Source: Desulfobacterales bacterium HSG16 (GTDB taxonomy: Bacteria; Desulfobacterota; Desulfobacteria; Desulfobacterales; HSG16). Taken from it: DNA of 64,000 nt. The stretch's first letter is position 1. Every line of letters begins with the position of its first letter. This document shows positions 55,353 to 64,000 of this stretch, in pieces. A model generated the notes under the pieces. That model saw nothing but the letters and a program-made list of their open reading frames with translations, was not told the DNA's origin and ran no database searches. The stretch lies in the NCBI GenBank assembly GCA_030377965.1, contig JAUCGE010000002.1, positions 23,563 to 87,562 of the forward strand, read 5' to 3'. The position numbers were made by a program, and so were the translations under genes.

Positions 55353-56459
55353 ATGGAACTGAAACAAAAAGGTGCTGATGCCATGGTCGGCAGTTTCAAG
55401 CAAATGCAGATTTCACTGATCTGGTCATCCGGCGTGGATCTGGATCTTATGGCCTTTTACAAAACAAAGGACGGCAAGGTCGGCGGAGTATGGTCTCCCA
55501 ACTATACAGGAGGCTCAAAGGGTACTGTTGAACAGTTTCCGTATATTGAACTGTCAGGAGATCAGGGAGTGGGGGCTGCTGCCGGAAAAAACCGGGAAGA
55601 GATACGTGTTGCAAAACTTGATGATCTTGAAAGTCTTTATATCTGCGCTCTCAATTTCACAGATGCCTCTTCGGGAGCTGAAAAAACTTTTGCCGATTAT
55701 GACGCACATGTGGAGGTGGTAACCGATACGGGAGACACTCATACTGTTGCTCTGGACTCAAACGAATCAGGACATGTAGCGGTTCTTTGCAGATTTACAG
55801 GAACATTTATGGGTACATCCATTGTCAACAGCAGTGATGTAATGGATTTTAAAACTTTTCAAACCAGTGTTCCCGGAGCTGGCGCACTCAAACTTTCTTC
55901 CAAGATCGTTTTGAAACAAAAAGGAGCTTCAACCTCACTGCTTACAAACGATTTTCAAGCGACTCTTCGCTGGAAAGCCTCAGTGGATCTGGATTTGTAT
56001 TGCTTTTACAGAATTAAAGATGGAATCGAACTGCCCAAAAAAGGTTTCCTTGGCAAGATTTTGAAAAAAAATATATCAAACGAAGGAGAAGTTTCGTTCA
56101 TGGACAGGGGAAGCAAAAAAGGCTGGCCCTGGATCTGGCTTGATAAAGATGCGGGTGTAGGAGACAGGGGCGGAGATAACGAAGAAAATATATATTTCAC
56201 AGATCTTGAGAAGATCGAATACGCTATGATTGCCGCGAATATTTTTAACAAGCCGAATGCAAATTTTGCAAGTTATGACGGTACTGTTATTGTCAGATGC
56301 GGACAGCAGGAAATCGAAGTGCCTCTTGTCGAAAAAGTCCCTGGTGCATGGTGTGTGATAGCTATGATTGACAATTCGAAGTTGAAAAAACAGCTTATAA
56401 ACATGAACAGAACCAGTGTGAAAAGGCCTTCAATCGAAGAATGTATTGAGGAGACATGA
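55353..56459 (+). CDS. Double TerD-domain protein
   Basis: The 368-residue protein has two TerD-like domains. The first (residues 1-180) has MELKQKGADAMVGSF, GVDLDLMAFYKTKDG and an acidic loop with GDQGVGAAAGKNREE. The second begins again with VLKQKGASTSLL, has SVDLDLYCFYRIKDG and DAGVGDRGGDNEEN. It follows two single-domain paralogues and ends 6 bp before the M48-like peptidase, so these form one functional unit. Confidence 0.9.
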   Translation: MELKQKGADAMVGSFKQMQISLIWSSGVDLDLMAFYKTKDGKVGGVWSPNYTGGSKGTVEQFPYIELSGDQGVGAAAGKNREEIRVAKLDDLESLYICALNFTDASSGAEKTFADYDAHVEVVTDTGDTHTVALDSNESGHVAVLCRFTGTFMGTSIVNSSDVMDFKTFQTSVPGAGALKLSSKIVLKQKGASTSLLTNDFQATLRWKASVDLDLYCFYRIKDGIELPKKGFLGKILKKNISNEGEVSFMDRGSKKGWPWIWLDKDAGVGDRGGDNEENIYFTDLEKIEYAMIAANIFNKPNANFASYDGTVIVRCGQQEIEVPLVEKVPGAWCVIAMIDNSKLKKQLINMNRTSVKRPSIEECIEET

Positions 56460-56465
56460 ACGCAT

Positions 56466-57317
56466 ATGGCCCAGGAAGGAATACTTACCGATTTCGATTC
56501 GTTTCGCTTCAGTTATGAAAGCAACCTTTTAAAAAGAATCGAATCGAAATACGGCCCGGTTCCCCTGAGAGATTATGCGGAAGCACAAAATCTTCTGGAA
56601 TCCCGTAGGAGAAATCTTCTAGGGGATGCGGTCGAAATCACCCAGGATCTGCTGCCGGAAGTACATGGGGCATATGGGCAATGTCTTGATCTGATCGGCG
56701 GAGGGATTGGATTAAAGGGCAGGCTGTTTGTTCAGCAGAGCAGTGAATACAATGCAAGCGTTTTTGCAAGTAGTGACCGGTTCGATGTGCTGATCCATTC
56801 ATCTTTACTCAACGATTTCGATATAGGCCGGCTTAAGTTTGTTTTCGGTCATGAACTGGGCCATGTGGTATTTGGTCATTCCAGATTTCCGGTCAATGAC
56901 ATCCTTGCCAATATAAATGGCATTCCACAGGATGCGGCGGAAATGCTTTTAAGATGGTCAAGAGCGACCGAAATTTCGGCTGACCGTATCGGTATGTTAT
57001 GCTGCGGAAATCTTGGAAACGCAGCATGTGCATTGTTTCAGACATCAAGTGGATTGAAAGAGATTGATGAAAATCGAATCCTGCGATCTTTTCGGAAACA
57101 ATATAGCGATCTTGAGTATCATATCAAAAATGTTGGAACAGACAATCGATATTTCAGAACGCATCCTATGATTCCAATCCGCTTCAAAGCATTAGAGCTT
57201 GGATCACTTGATATAATTGCTCTGCGTCGGCAGGCAGCGGGATTTAGCTGGAAAGGTTTTCAACATATCGACAGGCAAATTGCGTTTTTGCTTGAATCCC
57301 TTGATATCAGGGGATGA
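56466..57317 (+). CDS. M48-type metallopeptidase encoded with TerD proteins
   Basis: The 283-residue protein has the zinc motif FGHELGHVVFGHS (His129, Glu130, His133) and a third ligand Glu169 in ATEISADRIGML, matching the M48 family. Unlike HtpX or BepA-type members it shows no transmembrane segment or signal peptide. The C-terminus (YFRTHPMIPIRFKALELGS) is a typical M48 tail. It starts 6 bp after the double TerD gene, so a role with TerD proteins is likely. Substrate unknown. Confidence 0.85.
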   Translation: MAQEGILTDFDSFRFSYESNLLKRIESKYGPVPLRDYAEAQNLLESRRRNLLGDAVEITQDLLPEVHGAYGQCLDLIGGGIGLKGRLFVQQSSEYNASVFASSDRFDVLIHSSLLNDFDIGRLKFVFGHELGHVVFGHSRFPVNDILANINGIPQDAAEMLLRWSRATEISADRIGMLCCGNLGNAACALFQTSSGLKEIDENRILRSFRKQYSDLEYHIKNVGTDNRYFRTHPMIPIRFKALELGSLDIIALRRQAAGFSWKGFQHIDRQIAFLLESLDIRG

Positions 57318-57326
57318 TCGACAAAG

Positions 57327-57404
57327 GGCGGGTTACAAACCGCCCCTAAATCGCTCTTATGACGTGATATTATGGCAGGGCGAGGTTCCGTCCCTGCCAT
57401 TTTT
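57327..57404. terminator. Two hairpins between convergent genes
   Basis: GGGCGGGTT/AACCGCCC at 57327-57347 and ATGGCAGGG/CCCTGCCAT at 57372-57400, the latter followed by TTTTTCT. They would end transcripts of the peptidase gene (plus) and possibly the opposite TerD gene. Confidence 0.8.
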
Positions 57405-57446
57405 CTATAGAATTTATGAACAGGCACTTAGAGTCTTGATCTGAGT

Positions 57447-58610
57447 CTATTTGGAACCAGCAACCCATCTCAGGCCCCAGTTGTATTGTCTGTCGCAATC
57501 TTCGTGTCCATTATGGAAGCTGACCAGTTTCGTGGCTTTTATAGCTGTACTCGCAAATTCCAGCATGGCAATGGCGCAAAATCCTTTAGAAGCAGTTTCG
57601 CCTTCCATCCGAGCTTCGATACTCGGCTGGCCTGGGATCTTTAACGTTATAACTGCATCTGTTGCTGCCCAGTTTGGCACTCCTTCATAAATGAAAGCAT
57701 AAAATAAAATCCGGCGGAACTGGCTTGAATGACTCAAGTTGATTCTCATATTTTCGCCTTCGGCAGAAGCTCCTGTCCGGTCATCTCCGCAATGGAGAAT
57801 ATAAGGAGGAGCATTGAAATTGCCAAGTGCATCGCCAAGAGCCTGAATTGCTCCTTTCGTGCCGTTGTTCAGCTCAAAGAGACATCCTAAATCCAGATCA
57901 ACTCCCTGCCCCCCTGATCCCAGAAGTTTGGAAAAAAAGCCGGATTTTGCTCCTGCAGGTTGTGTATTCCAGTTCAGGTTGACCAGACATTCTCCACTGG
58001 CGGCCCCTTTTTGTTTGATATCGAAACTATCGCCCTTAGCTTTCAATGTGACTTTAGATGCCAGCTTCAGTTTGTCTGCTCCCGGAATTTTTGATCTGAA
58101 CTCATCAAGCATGAGTACTTCGCTGTCATTTATCAGGGAATTTGTAATCATTCCAGCTTCGAATCTACACAGAACCGCCACTGGTCCGGGACTTCTGGAG
58201 TCAAGGGCAACCGTATGTTTTTCCCCATGGTCGGTCACAACTTCAACACGAGCGTCATAATCTGCAAATACATGCGAGGAACCTGAAGAAGCATCTGTAA
58301 AATTGAGAGCGCAGATATAAATACTTTCATAATCATCCAGCTTCATGATACGCATTTCTTCGCTGTTATCTCCTCCCGAAGCTCCAACTCCTTCATCCCC
58401 GGAAAGTTCGATAAAAGGAAATTTATTGACATTTCCCAATGAACCTCCGGCGTAATTATCCGAATAGACTCCCCCGATACGACCGTCCTTTGTTTTATAA
58501 AAGGCCATCAGATCCAGATCCACAGGAGATGTCCATATGAGTGAAACCCGAATTTGTTTGAATGCTCCGATATCGGCCTTTTGTCCTTTCTGTTTCAGTT
58601 CCATGTTCAT
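57447..58610 (-). CDS. TerA-like double TerD-domain protein
   Basis: The roughly 387-residue protein has a first TerD domain (MELKQKGQKADIGAF, PVDLDLMAFYKTKDG, GDEGVGASGGDNSEE) and a second, more diverged one (GVDLDLGCLFELNNG, CGDDRTGASAEGENMR) ending in DRQYNWGLRWVAGSK, as TerA/TerF proteins do. ATG 58610 or 58604 follows AAAGGAG; the 58661 start has no ribosome-binding site and is rejected. It is transcribed opposite to the other terD genes. Confidence 0.88.
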   Translation of the reverse strand: MNMELKQKGQKADIGAFKQIRVSLIWTSPVDLDLMAFYKTKDGRIGGVYSDNYAGGSLGNVNKFPFIELSGDEGVGASGGDNSEEMRIMKLDDYESIYICALNFTDASSGSSHVFADYDARVEVVTDHGEKHTVALDSRSPGPVAVLCRFEAGMITNSLINDSEVLMLDEFRSKIPGADKLKLASKVTLKAKGDSFDIKQKGAASGECLVNLNWNTQPAGAKSGFFSKLLGSGGQGVDLDLGCLFELNNGTKGAIQALGDALGNFNAPPYILHCGDDRTGASAEGENMRINLSHSSQFRRILFYAFIYEGVPNWAATDAVITLKIPGQPSIEARMEGETASKGFCAIAMLEFASTAIKATKLVSFHNGHEDCDRQYNWGLRWVAGSK

Positions 58611-58733
58611 CTTCTCCTTTTTCCGTGTGGTTTGTGATGTGCGTACACTAAATAGCGTCAAAAACCTTGTCGTTTTATTTTGTTTATGATATGCAGAAAA
58701 AATTGTTTCAGATCAAACACCAAAGGAGGTATC

Positions 58734-59939
58734 ATGCCTGTCTATATATGGAAAGCGAAAAACAAGAGAAATAAAACCCGTAAAGGCGAAATGGAAGCCT
58801 CAGATCCAAAGATGGTGGAGGCGTGGCTGAAAAAAACCGGATTTCAAAAAGCCACTGTCAAAGAAAAGCCCAAGGATCTATTCGCGAATGTATCATTTAT
58901 GCAGCCCAAGGTCGTCACTAAGGATGTAATCGTATGGTGCAGACAGTTTTCCACTATGATTGATGCGGGCCTGCCTATTATTCAATGTCTTGATATCCTG
59001 GGTTCACAGCAGGAAAATCCGACCTTCAAAAATATTTTGCAGGATGTGAAGGTAGTCGTGGAGTCCGGAGGCACTCTGGCCGAAGCTCTGTCAAAATACC
59101 CCGATCAATATGATACTCTGTTTGTCAACATGATAGCTGCTGGTGAGGTTGGAGGTATCCTGGATACTATTTTGCGGCGTCTTTCAGAACATATGGAAAA
59201 GGCTGCAAAACTGAAAGCCAAGGTAAAAAGTGCTATGATGTATCCGACTATTACAATTGTTGTGGCTGTCGCTGTGGTTATGGTAATCATGGTTTTCGTT
59301 ATCCCTGTTTTTCAGGAGATGTTCTCCGGCCTTGGAGGCCAGCTGCCCGGTCTGACCCAGATAGTCGTTAATATGAGTAATTTTATTAAATCGAACCTGC
59401 TCTATATAATAGGTATGGGTGGGGGCAGCATGTATGCTTTTAAACGGTTTTATTCAACTGAAAAAGGACATGGCATCGTAGATGACCTTGCGTTGAAGCT
59501 GCCCGTATTCGGCATACTCATCAAGAAAGTGGCTGTTGCCAAGTTTACCCGCACCATGAGTACCATGCTCCAGAGCGGGGTATCTATCCTTGATGCTTTG
59601 GAAATCGTTGCCAAAACAGCAGGAAACGTAACTGTGGAAGAGTGTATTTATGATGTGCGAACAGGTATTTCCGAAGGTCGGACAATGGCTGATCCGCTTC
59701 AGGAAAGCGGCATTTTCCCGTCTATGGTCTGCCAGATGATTTCAGTGGGAGAGGCTACAGGGGCTCTTGATATTATGCTGGGTAAGATTGCTGATTTCTA
59801 TGATGATGAAGTTGATGAAGCTGTCAACAACATGACTGAAATGATCGAGCCGATGATGATGGTATTTCTCGGTGTTGTCATTGGAACTCTGGTTATCGCA
59901 ATGTATCTTCCCATTTTTTCTATGGCTGGAGCTGTATAA
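58734..59939 (+). CDS. pilC: Type IV pilus inner membrane platform protein (PilC/GspF family)
   Basis: The 401-residue protein has an N-terminal domain (VYIWKAKNKRNKTRKGEMEA), two GspF repeats each with two or so helices (WCRQFSTMIDAGLPIIQCLD, then FTRTMSTMLQSGVSILDAL), and a final IEPMMMVFLGVVIGTLVIAM. It forms the platform for pilus assembly. ATG 58734 follows AAAGGAGG. pilB, pilT or pilins are not adjacent. Confidence 0.92.
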   Translation: MPVYIWKAKNKRNKTRKGEMEASDPKMVEAWLKKTGFQKATVKEKPKDLFANVSFMQPKVVTKDVIVWCRQFSTMIDAGLPIIQCLDILGSQQENPTFKNILQDVKVVVESGGTLAEALSKYPDQYDTLFVNMIAAGEVGGILDTILRRLSEHMEKAAKLKAKVKSAMMYPTITIVVAVAVVMVIMVFVIPVFQEMFSGLGGQLPGLTQIVVNMSNFIKSNLLYIIGMGGGSMYAFKRFYSTEKGHGIVDDLALKLPVFGILIKKVAVAKFTRTMSTMLQSGVSILDALEIVAKTAGNVTVEECIYDVRTGISEGRTMADPLQESGIFPSMVCQMISVGEATGALDIMLGKIADFYDDEVDEAVNNMTEMIEPMMMVFLGVVIGTLVIAMYLPIFSMAGAV

Positions 59940-60002
59940 TCGAAAATCTCCTGTTTTTTTGGAGTAATTCTCTGAAATTTCTATAATATTCTGGGTCTGT
60001 CT

Positions 60003-61286
60003 ATGCGTACTTTTACGGCGGAATCCGATGGAGACCTGTATTTTAAGCTCAAATGGCTTATGTTCCTGCGGGTACTCTTTTCCACCCTGCTTCTGGGTTC
60101 GACCATAATCCTGCAGCTGGACAGGGCAAAATCGCCCCTGTCCAGACCGATTCTGATCCTTTACGGATTAATTTCAGGTATTTTTTTTATATCCTTTATT
60201 TACAGCGTCATGATGCCCCATGTACGCAGAATCGGGCTTTTTGCCTATATCCAGATTTGTATCGATACCGTTGTGGTGTCATTGATCATAATTCTTACCG
60301 GTATTTTTTCCAGCCTGTTCTCATTCCTTTATATTGTGGTAATAATTTATTCCAGCATGCTGATTTATCGAAAAGGCTGTATGGTAGTGGCTTCTTTGTC
60401 CAGCATTCAGTACGGCATCCTGATCGATTTGGAATATTATGGGTTTCTGCATCCTTTTGGTATGAAGAGCAACCTCGTTAATCCTGATTTTCCCTGGAGT
60501 TATGTTCTGTTCAAGATCATCATTATGATGATATCCTGTTTTGCTGTAGCCTTTTTAAGCGGTTTTCTGGCAGAACAGAATCGGAGAAGCAAAAAAGAGA
60601 TCCGGTCTATGGGTGTGCATCTTAAAAGGGTGGAAAAAATGGCAGCAGTTGGTGAGATGGCAGCCGGCCTGGCTCATGAAATAAAAAACCCGCTGGCTTC
60701 TTTGAGAGGTTCAGTACAGATGATGAAAGAAGACCTGCCCAGCGATTCTTATCATCATCGTCTGATGAATATAATTTTGAGAGAAACTGACAGGCTGAAC
60801 GTTCTGGTCACTGATTTTCTTATGTTTGCAAGGCCGCCCGCAGCCAGGATCGAAACAATTCCTTTAAGCAGAATCCTGGAAGAAGCTCTTGAATTGTTCG
60901 AAAATAACGAACAATATAACAAGATTCGTGTGGTAAGAAAAATAACTCCAAATGTGAATCTGAAAATGGATTCCGATCATTTCAGACAAATATTCTTTAA
61001 CCTTTTGCTTAATGCAGCTCAAGCTATTGAGGGCGAAGGTATTATTCATATCAGTATGTATCCATTAAAAAACGAGTATGTAATAATCACGGTCACTGAT
61101 AACGGATGCGGTATTCCCAATGATCTGATTCAGGGCATTTTCGATCCATTCATCACTTCTAAAAGCTACGGTACTGGGCTTGGTCTGTCCATTGTTCACA
61201 GGATAATCGAAGCATATCAATGCAGAATAGATGTTGAAAGTGAAGTTGGAAGGGGAACCACTTTCACTCTGAAATTGAAACAATAA
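60003..61286 (+). CDS. pilS: PilS-like membrane histidine kinase
   Basis: The 427-residue protein has about six transmembrane helices (residues 15-190), then HisKA (AAGLAHEIKNPLASLRGSVQ) and HATPase (NLLLNAAQAIEGEG, VTDNGCGIP, GTGLGLSIVHRI). The multi-helix sensor plus ATPase architecture matches PilS, which with PilR controls pilus genes through sigma-54. It follows pilC, which supports this. No PilR gene follows; lysS does. Confidence 0.82.
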   Translation: MRTFTAESDGDLYFKLKWLMFLRVLFSTLLLGSTIILQLDRAKSPLSRPILILYGLISGIFFISFIYSVMMPHVRRIGLFAYIQICIDTVVVSLIIILTGIFSSLFSFLYIVVIIYSSMLIYRKGCMVVASLSSIQYGILIDLEYYGFLHPFGMKSNLVNPDFPWSYVLFKIIIMMISCFAVAFLSGFLAEQNRRSKKEIRSMGVHLKRVEKMAAVGEMAAGLAHEIKNPLASLRGSVQMMKEDLPSDSYHHRLMNIILRETDRLNVLVTDFLMFARPPAARIETIPLSRILEEALELFENNEQYNKIRVVRKITPNVNLKMDSDHFRQIFFNLLLNAAQAIEGEGIIHISMYPLKNEYVIITVTDNGCGIPNDLIQGIFDPFITSKSYGTGLGLSIVHRIIEAYQCRIDVESEVGRGTTFTLKLKQ

Positions 61287-61486
61287 TCTTGCAGCATCGA
61301 AGAATAAGGATTGTAGAAAAAATACAGAAAGGCAAAAAACGCGCAATTATTATAAAGGATGATCACTGACGAAGTTGATCTTGACATGACAGATCAAATT
61401 GAATAGTTTATCAGGCTTGGCTTTTTATTTGAACTCGATCCTTACAAACAGGATAAAACTATTATTTTGAGCAGGTAATTTATAAA

Positions 61487-62974
61487 ATGACGGAAAAAAC
61501 GAGCGATCTGATCGCAAAACGCAGGCAAAAACTGAATGATCTCAAAGATGCGGGAATCGCTACGTTTCCCAACGACTTCAATATCACTCATTCCATAGGT
61601 GACATTCTCGACACCATATCAACATCCCCGGAAACCCTGGAAGCTGATAAGCCGGTATTTTCTGTTTCAGGACGAATGATGGCTATTAATAAATTCGGAA
61701 AATCCTCATTTATCCGCTTTCGTGACCGGACAGGACAGATTCAGGCATATATTCAACAAGGTAAGGTCGGCAGTGAAACTTATGCCATGTTCAAAAAACT
61801 CGATATTGGTGACTTTGTCGGGATTACCGGGCCTGTATTTCAGACCAAAACAGGTGAATGGACACTGCTTGCAGAAGAACTTAGACTCGTGTGCAAGGCC
61901 ATACGCCCCCTTCCTGAAAAATTTCATGGATTGAAAGATCCTGAAAAAAGGTATCGCCAGAGATATCTTGACCTGATCATGAATCAGGAGACAAGAGAAA
62001 TTTTCATACGCAGGAGCAAGATGGTTCAAGCAATTCGGGAGTTTATGATCCAAAAAGATTATCTTGAAGTCGAAACTCCTATGATGCAGCCCATAGCAGG
62101 CGGGGCTGAAGCATCCCCTTTTAAAACATTTCACAATGCTCTGGGCATGGATCTGTATCTTCGAATCGCACCGGAACTCTATTTGAAGCGCCTTGTTGTC
62201 GGCGGGTTCGAGCGGGTGTTTGAAATCAACAGAAACTTCAGAAACGAGGGCGTATCCACACAACACAACCCTGAATTTACCATGCTTGAATTTTATCAGG
62301 CATATGCAAGATATGATGACCTGATCAGAATCACAAAGGAAATGTTCGTTTATGTAGCTACTGCTGTCACGGGTTCTGCAACCATTACTTATCAGGGCAA
62401 TACCATAGATTTTGGAAAAGAATGGGCTGTCATTCCTCTTTTGAAATCGCTGGAAGATATCGGAGGCGTAGATCCAGCTCTTTTCAATGACAGAGATGGA
62501 CTTATCAAATTCGCGGAAGAAAAAGGCATAAAGATGAAAAAAACCGGCAGGATCGGGAAAATTATCACAAAGCTTTTTGACATTCTCGTAGAACCTGAAC
62601 TGATTCAGCCAACCTTTATTACAGGGTATCCTGTGGAAGTTTCCCCTCTGTCGAGAAAAAACGATAATGACCCGGACCTGACAGAACGTTTCGAATTGTT
62701 CATTGCTGGTCGGGAAATAGCCAATGGATTTTCAGAACTGAATGACCCGGATGATCAGAAATCGCGATTTTTGCAGCAGGTGGAAGACCGGGATGCAGGG
62801 GATGAAGAGGCCCATTGCATGGATGAGGCATACATAGAGGCTCTGGAATTCGGGATGCCTCCGACAGCGGGTGAAGGAATCGGAATCGACAGACTGGCAA
62901 TGCTTCTGACTGATTCACCATCTATCCGGGAAGTTATTTTTTTCCCTCACATGAAAGACAAACAGATATCCTGA
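61487..62974 (+). CDS. lysS: Lysyl-tRNA synthetase, class II
   Basis: The 495-residue enzyme has an OB-fold anticodon domain (FSVSGRMMAINKFGKSSFIR), the class II motif 2 (FERVFEINRNFRNEGVSTQHNPEF), and motif 3 (GIGIDRLAMLLTD). It also has RFELFIAGREIANGFSELND. It charges tRNA-Lys. Length is normal. The next gene begins 24 bp after the stop, so an operon is likely. Confidence 0.97.
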   Translation: MTEKTSDLIAKRRQKLNDLKDAGIATFPNDFNITHSIGDILDTISTSPETLEADKPVFSVSGRMMAINKFGKSSFIRFRDRTGQIQAYIQQGKVGSETYAMFKKLDIGDFVGITGPVFQTKTGEWTLLAEELRLVCKAIRPLPEKFHGLKDPEKRYRQRYLDLIMNQETREIFIRRSKMVQAIREFMIQKDYLEVETPMMQPIAGGAEASPFKTFHNALGMDLYLRIAPELYLKRLVVGGFERVFEINRNFRNEGVSTQHNPEFTMLEFYQAYARYDDLIRITKEMFVYVATAVTGSATITYQGNTIDFGKEWAVIPLLKSLEDIGGVDPALFNDRDGLIKFAEEKGIKMKKTGRIGKIITKLFDILVEPELIQPTFITGYPVEVSPLSRKNDNDPDLTERFELFIAGREIANGFSELNDPDDQKSRFLQQVEDRDAGDEEAHCMDEAYIEALEFGMPPTAGEGIGIDRLAMLLTDSPSIREVIFFPHMKDKQIS

Positions 62975-62998
62975 AAGGGGCCTTGCGCGAAAAGTCAG

Positions 62999-64000
62999 AT
63001 GTCTTTTGAATTATTCATAGGAACACGTTATTTCAGAGCAAAACAGAAACAGGGTTTTGTTTCTCTGATTACCTTCCTTTCCATTGCTGGTGTGGCAGTA
63101 GGTGTCATGGCGCTGATAGTGGTCATAGCTGTCATGACCGGTTTTGAATCTGATCTGCGTGCAAGAGTCATGTCTGTCAATTCCGATCTTACAATAATGC
63201 GTCATGGCGGTAATTTTACAGATTATCGAATGGTAGAAAAACAGGCTGTAAAAACAGAAGGTGTTCTTGCTGCATCTTCTTTTGTAAATTCACAGGTGAT
63301 GATTCGTTCTTTGTCCGGTTTTTCTGGTGCTTTGTTAACAGGTATTAATCCTGCAACTGCCGGAAATGTCACAAGGCAATTGCTTCCTGATGCTTTAAAA
63401 AAGCTTGTAAAGCCTTCTTCATTGGATACATCGGCTCATAATACACCAGATAATAATACGCCCGGCATAATTCTGGGAAAAGATCTTGCCGGAAACCTCG
63501 GTGTCATTGAGGGCAGCATGATTTATATCATTTCTCCGAGGGGATTGATCTCTCCTATGGGGCATATGCCGTCCATGAAACGATTTATCGTGGTTTCACT
63601 ATTTACGACAGGGATGTATCAATTCGATTCTGCTTTAGCCTATATTCATATTGAGCAGGCACAAAAAATTCTGAGAATGGGTGATACTGCTACGGGCGTT
63701 GAGGTTCGGGTCAGAGATATTTTTGATGCAAGGAAAATCGGGCAGGATGTAATCAACCGACTCGGTCATCCTTATTGGGCAAAAGACTGGATGCAGATTA
63801 ACAAAAATCTGTTTTCAGCTCTTAAACTGGAAAAAACGGCTATGTCTGTTATCCTGACCATGATAGTGCTGGTAGCTGCATTTAATATTGTCAGCGCTCT
63901 GATCATGACCGTCATGGAAAAAAAGCGGGATATAGCCATCCTCAAAGCAATGGGAACGACAAGAATGAGCATCGGAAAAATTTTTGTGTTCAAGGGGATG
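62999..64000 (+). CDS. LolC/LolE-type lipoprotein-releasing ABC permease, partial at right edge
   Basis: About 334 residues are visible. The start is ELFIGTRYFRAKQKQGFVSL followed by a transmembrane helix and a large periplasmic domain, then a second helix and IAILKAMGTTRMSIGKIFVFKG, all typical of LolC/LolE. The complex lifts lipoproteins from the inner membrane. The end of the gene lies beyond the window. It sits right after lysS, a common neighbour. Confidence 0.9.
   Translation, partial: MSFELFIGTRYFRAKQKQGFVSLITFLSIAGVAVGVMALIVVIAVMTGFESDLRARVMSVNSDLTIMRHGGNFTDYRMVEKQAVKTEGVLAASSFVNSQVMIRSLSGFSGALLTGINPATAGNVTRQLLPDALKKLVKPSSLDTSAHNTPDNNTPGIILGKDLAGNLGVIEGSMIYIISPRGLISPMGHMPSMKRFIVVSLFTTGMYQFDSALAYIHIEQAQKILRMGDTATGVEVRVRDIFDARKIGQDVINRLGHPYWAKDWMQINKNLFSALKLEKTAMSVILTMIVLVAAFNIVSALIMTVMEKKRDIAILKAMGTTRMSIGKIFVFKGM

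Overview
The window reads as chromosome of a sulfate-reducing deltaproteobacterium (Desulfobacterota, most likely Desulfobacterales). The main reason is a complete dsrMKJOP operon, the membrane complex of dissimilatory sulfate reduction, preceded by an RsbRD-like regulator gene. The many periplasmic iron-sulfur proteins, large hybrid histidine kinases and AT-rich spacers fit that group. This placement is inferred from gene content only; no rRNA or dsrAB lies in the window.

Layout. 1-3423 (minus): a two-gene locus with a SIR2-TIR protein, translationally coupled to a STAND NTPase with TPR repeats that runs off the left edge. It looks like an NAD-targeting defence module, and a decayed second copy of the SIR2 gene start lies beside it. 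3993-5846 (minus): an NhaD-type Na+/H+ antiporter with an inserted PAS-like domain. 6143-12092 (plus): promoter, rsbRD-like gene, dsrMKJOP and a terminator. 12113-14685: type II thioesterase, Sfp-type phosphopantetheinyl transferase and an orphan glycyl-radical activase. 14838-15817 (minus): lytic transglycosylase pair. 16146-16233: five TTATGCACA DnaA boxes, a strong oriC candidate, followed by rdgC, an unknown gene, dnaN and gyrB. 22459-24584: secreted lipase and its dedicated foldase. 24710-34085: membrane subtilase, FeS/cytochrome b-like membrane module, two hybrid kinases, a TauE/SafE exporter and a partner-switch pair. 34401-43362: UPF0182 protein with coding minisatellites, OmpA-family porin, minCDE and glnHP without an ATPase. 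43364-53587: housekeeping genes (ndk, trmJ, FAH-family gene, ADP-ribosylglycohydrolase, tRNA-Phe, rsmE, fxsA, dus, nitroreductase, MFS-acyltransferase and a sigma-54 activator). 54163-58610: four TerD-family proteins plus an M48-like metallopeptidase. 58734-64000: pilC-like, pilS-like, lysS and a lolC/E-type gene cut by the window edge.

Two families of short non-autonomous repeats run through the window. Family A (about 115-230 bp) has ends related to TAAGTACCTGTGCA and often sits directly on stop codons; one copy also supplies the apparent start codon of a hybrid kinase. Family B is a 159-bp near-perfect long palindrome, flanked by TAA on both sides in both copies. One copy lies in the predicted leader of the TerD operon, the other directly behind fxsA. 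In-frame 12-bp and 48-bp tandem repeats occur inside the lipase foldase and UPF0182 genes, and 102-bp repeats in the STAND gene.

The most interesting candidates are the SIR2-TIR/STAND locus, the TerD-M48 cluster with a palindromic mobile hairpin in its leader, the oriC region without dnaA, and the PAS-containing NhaD.
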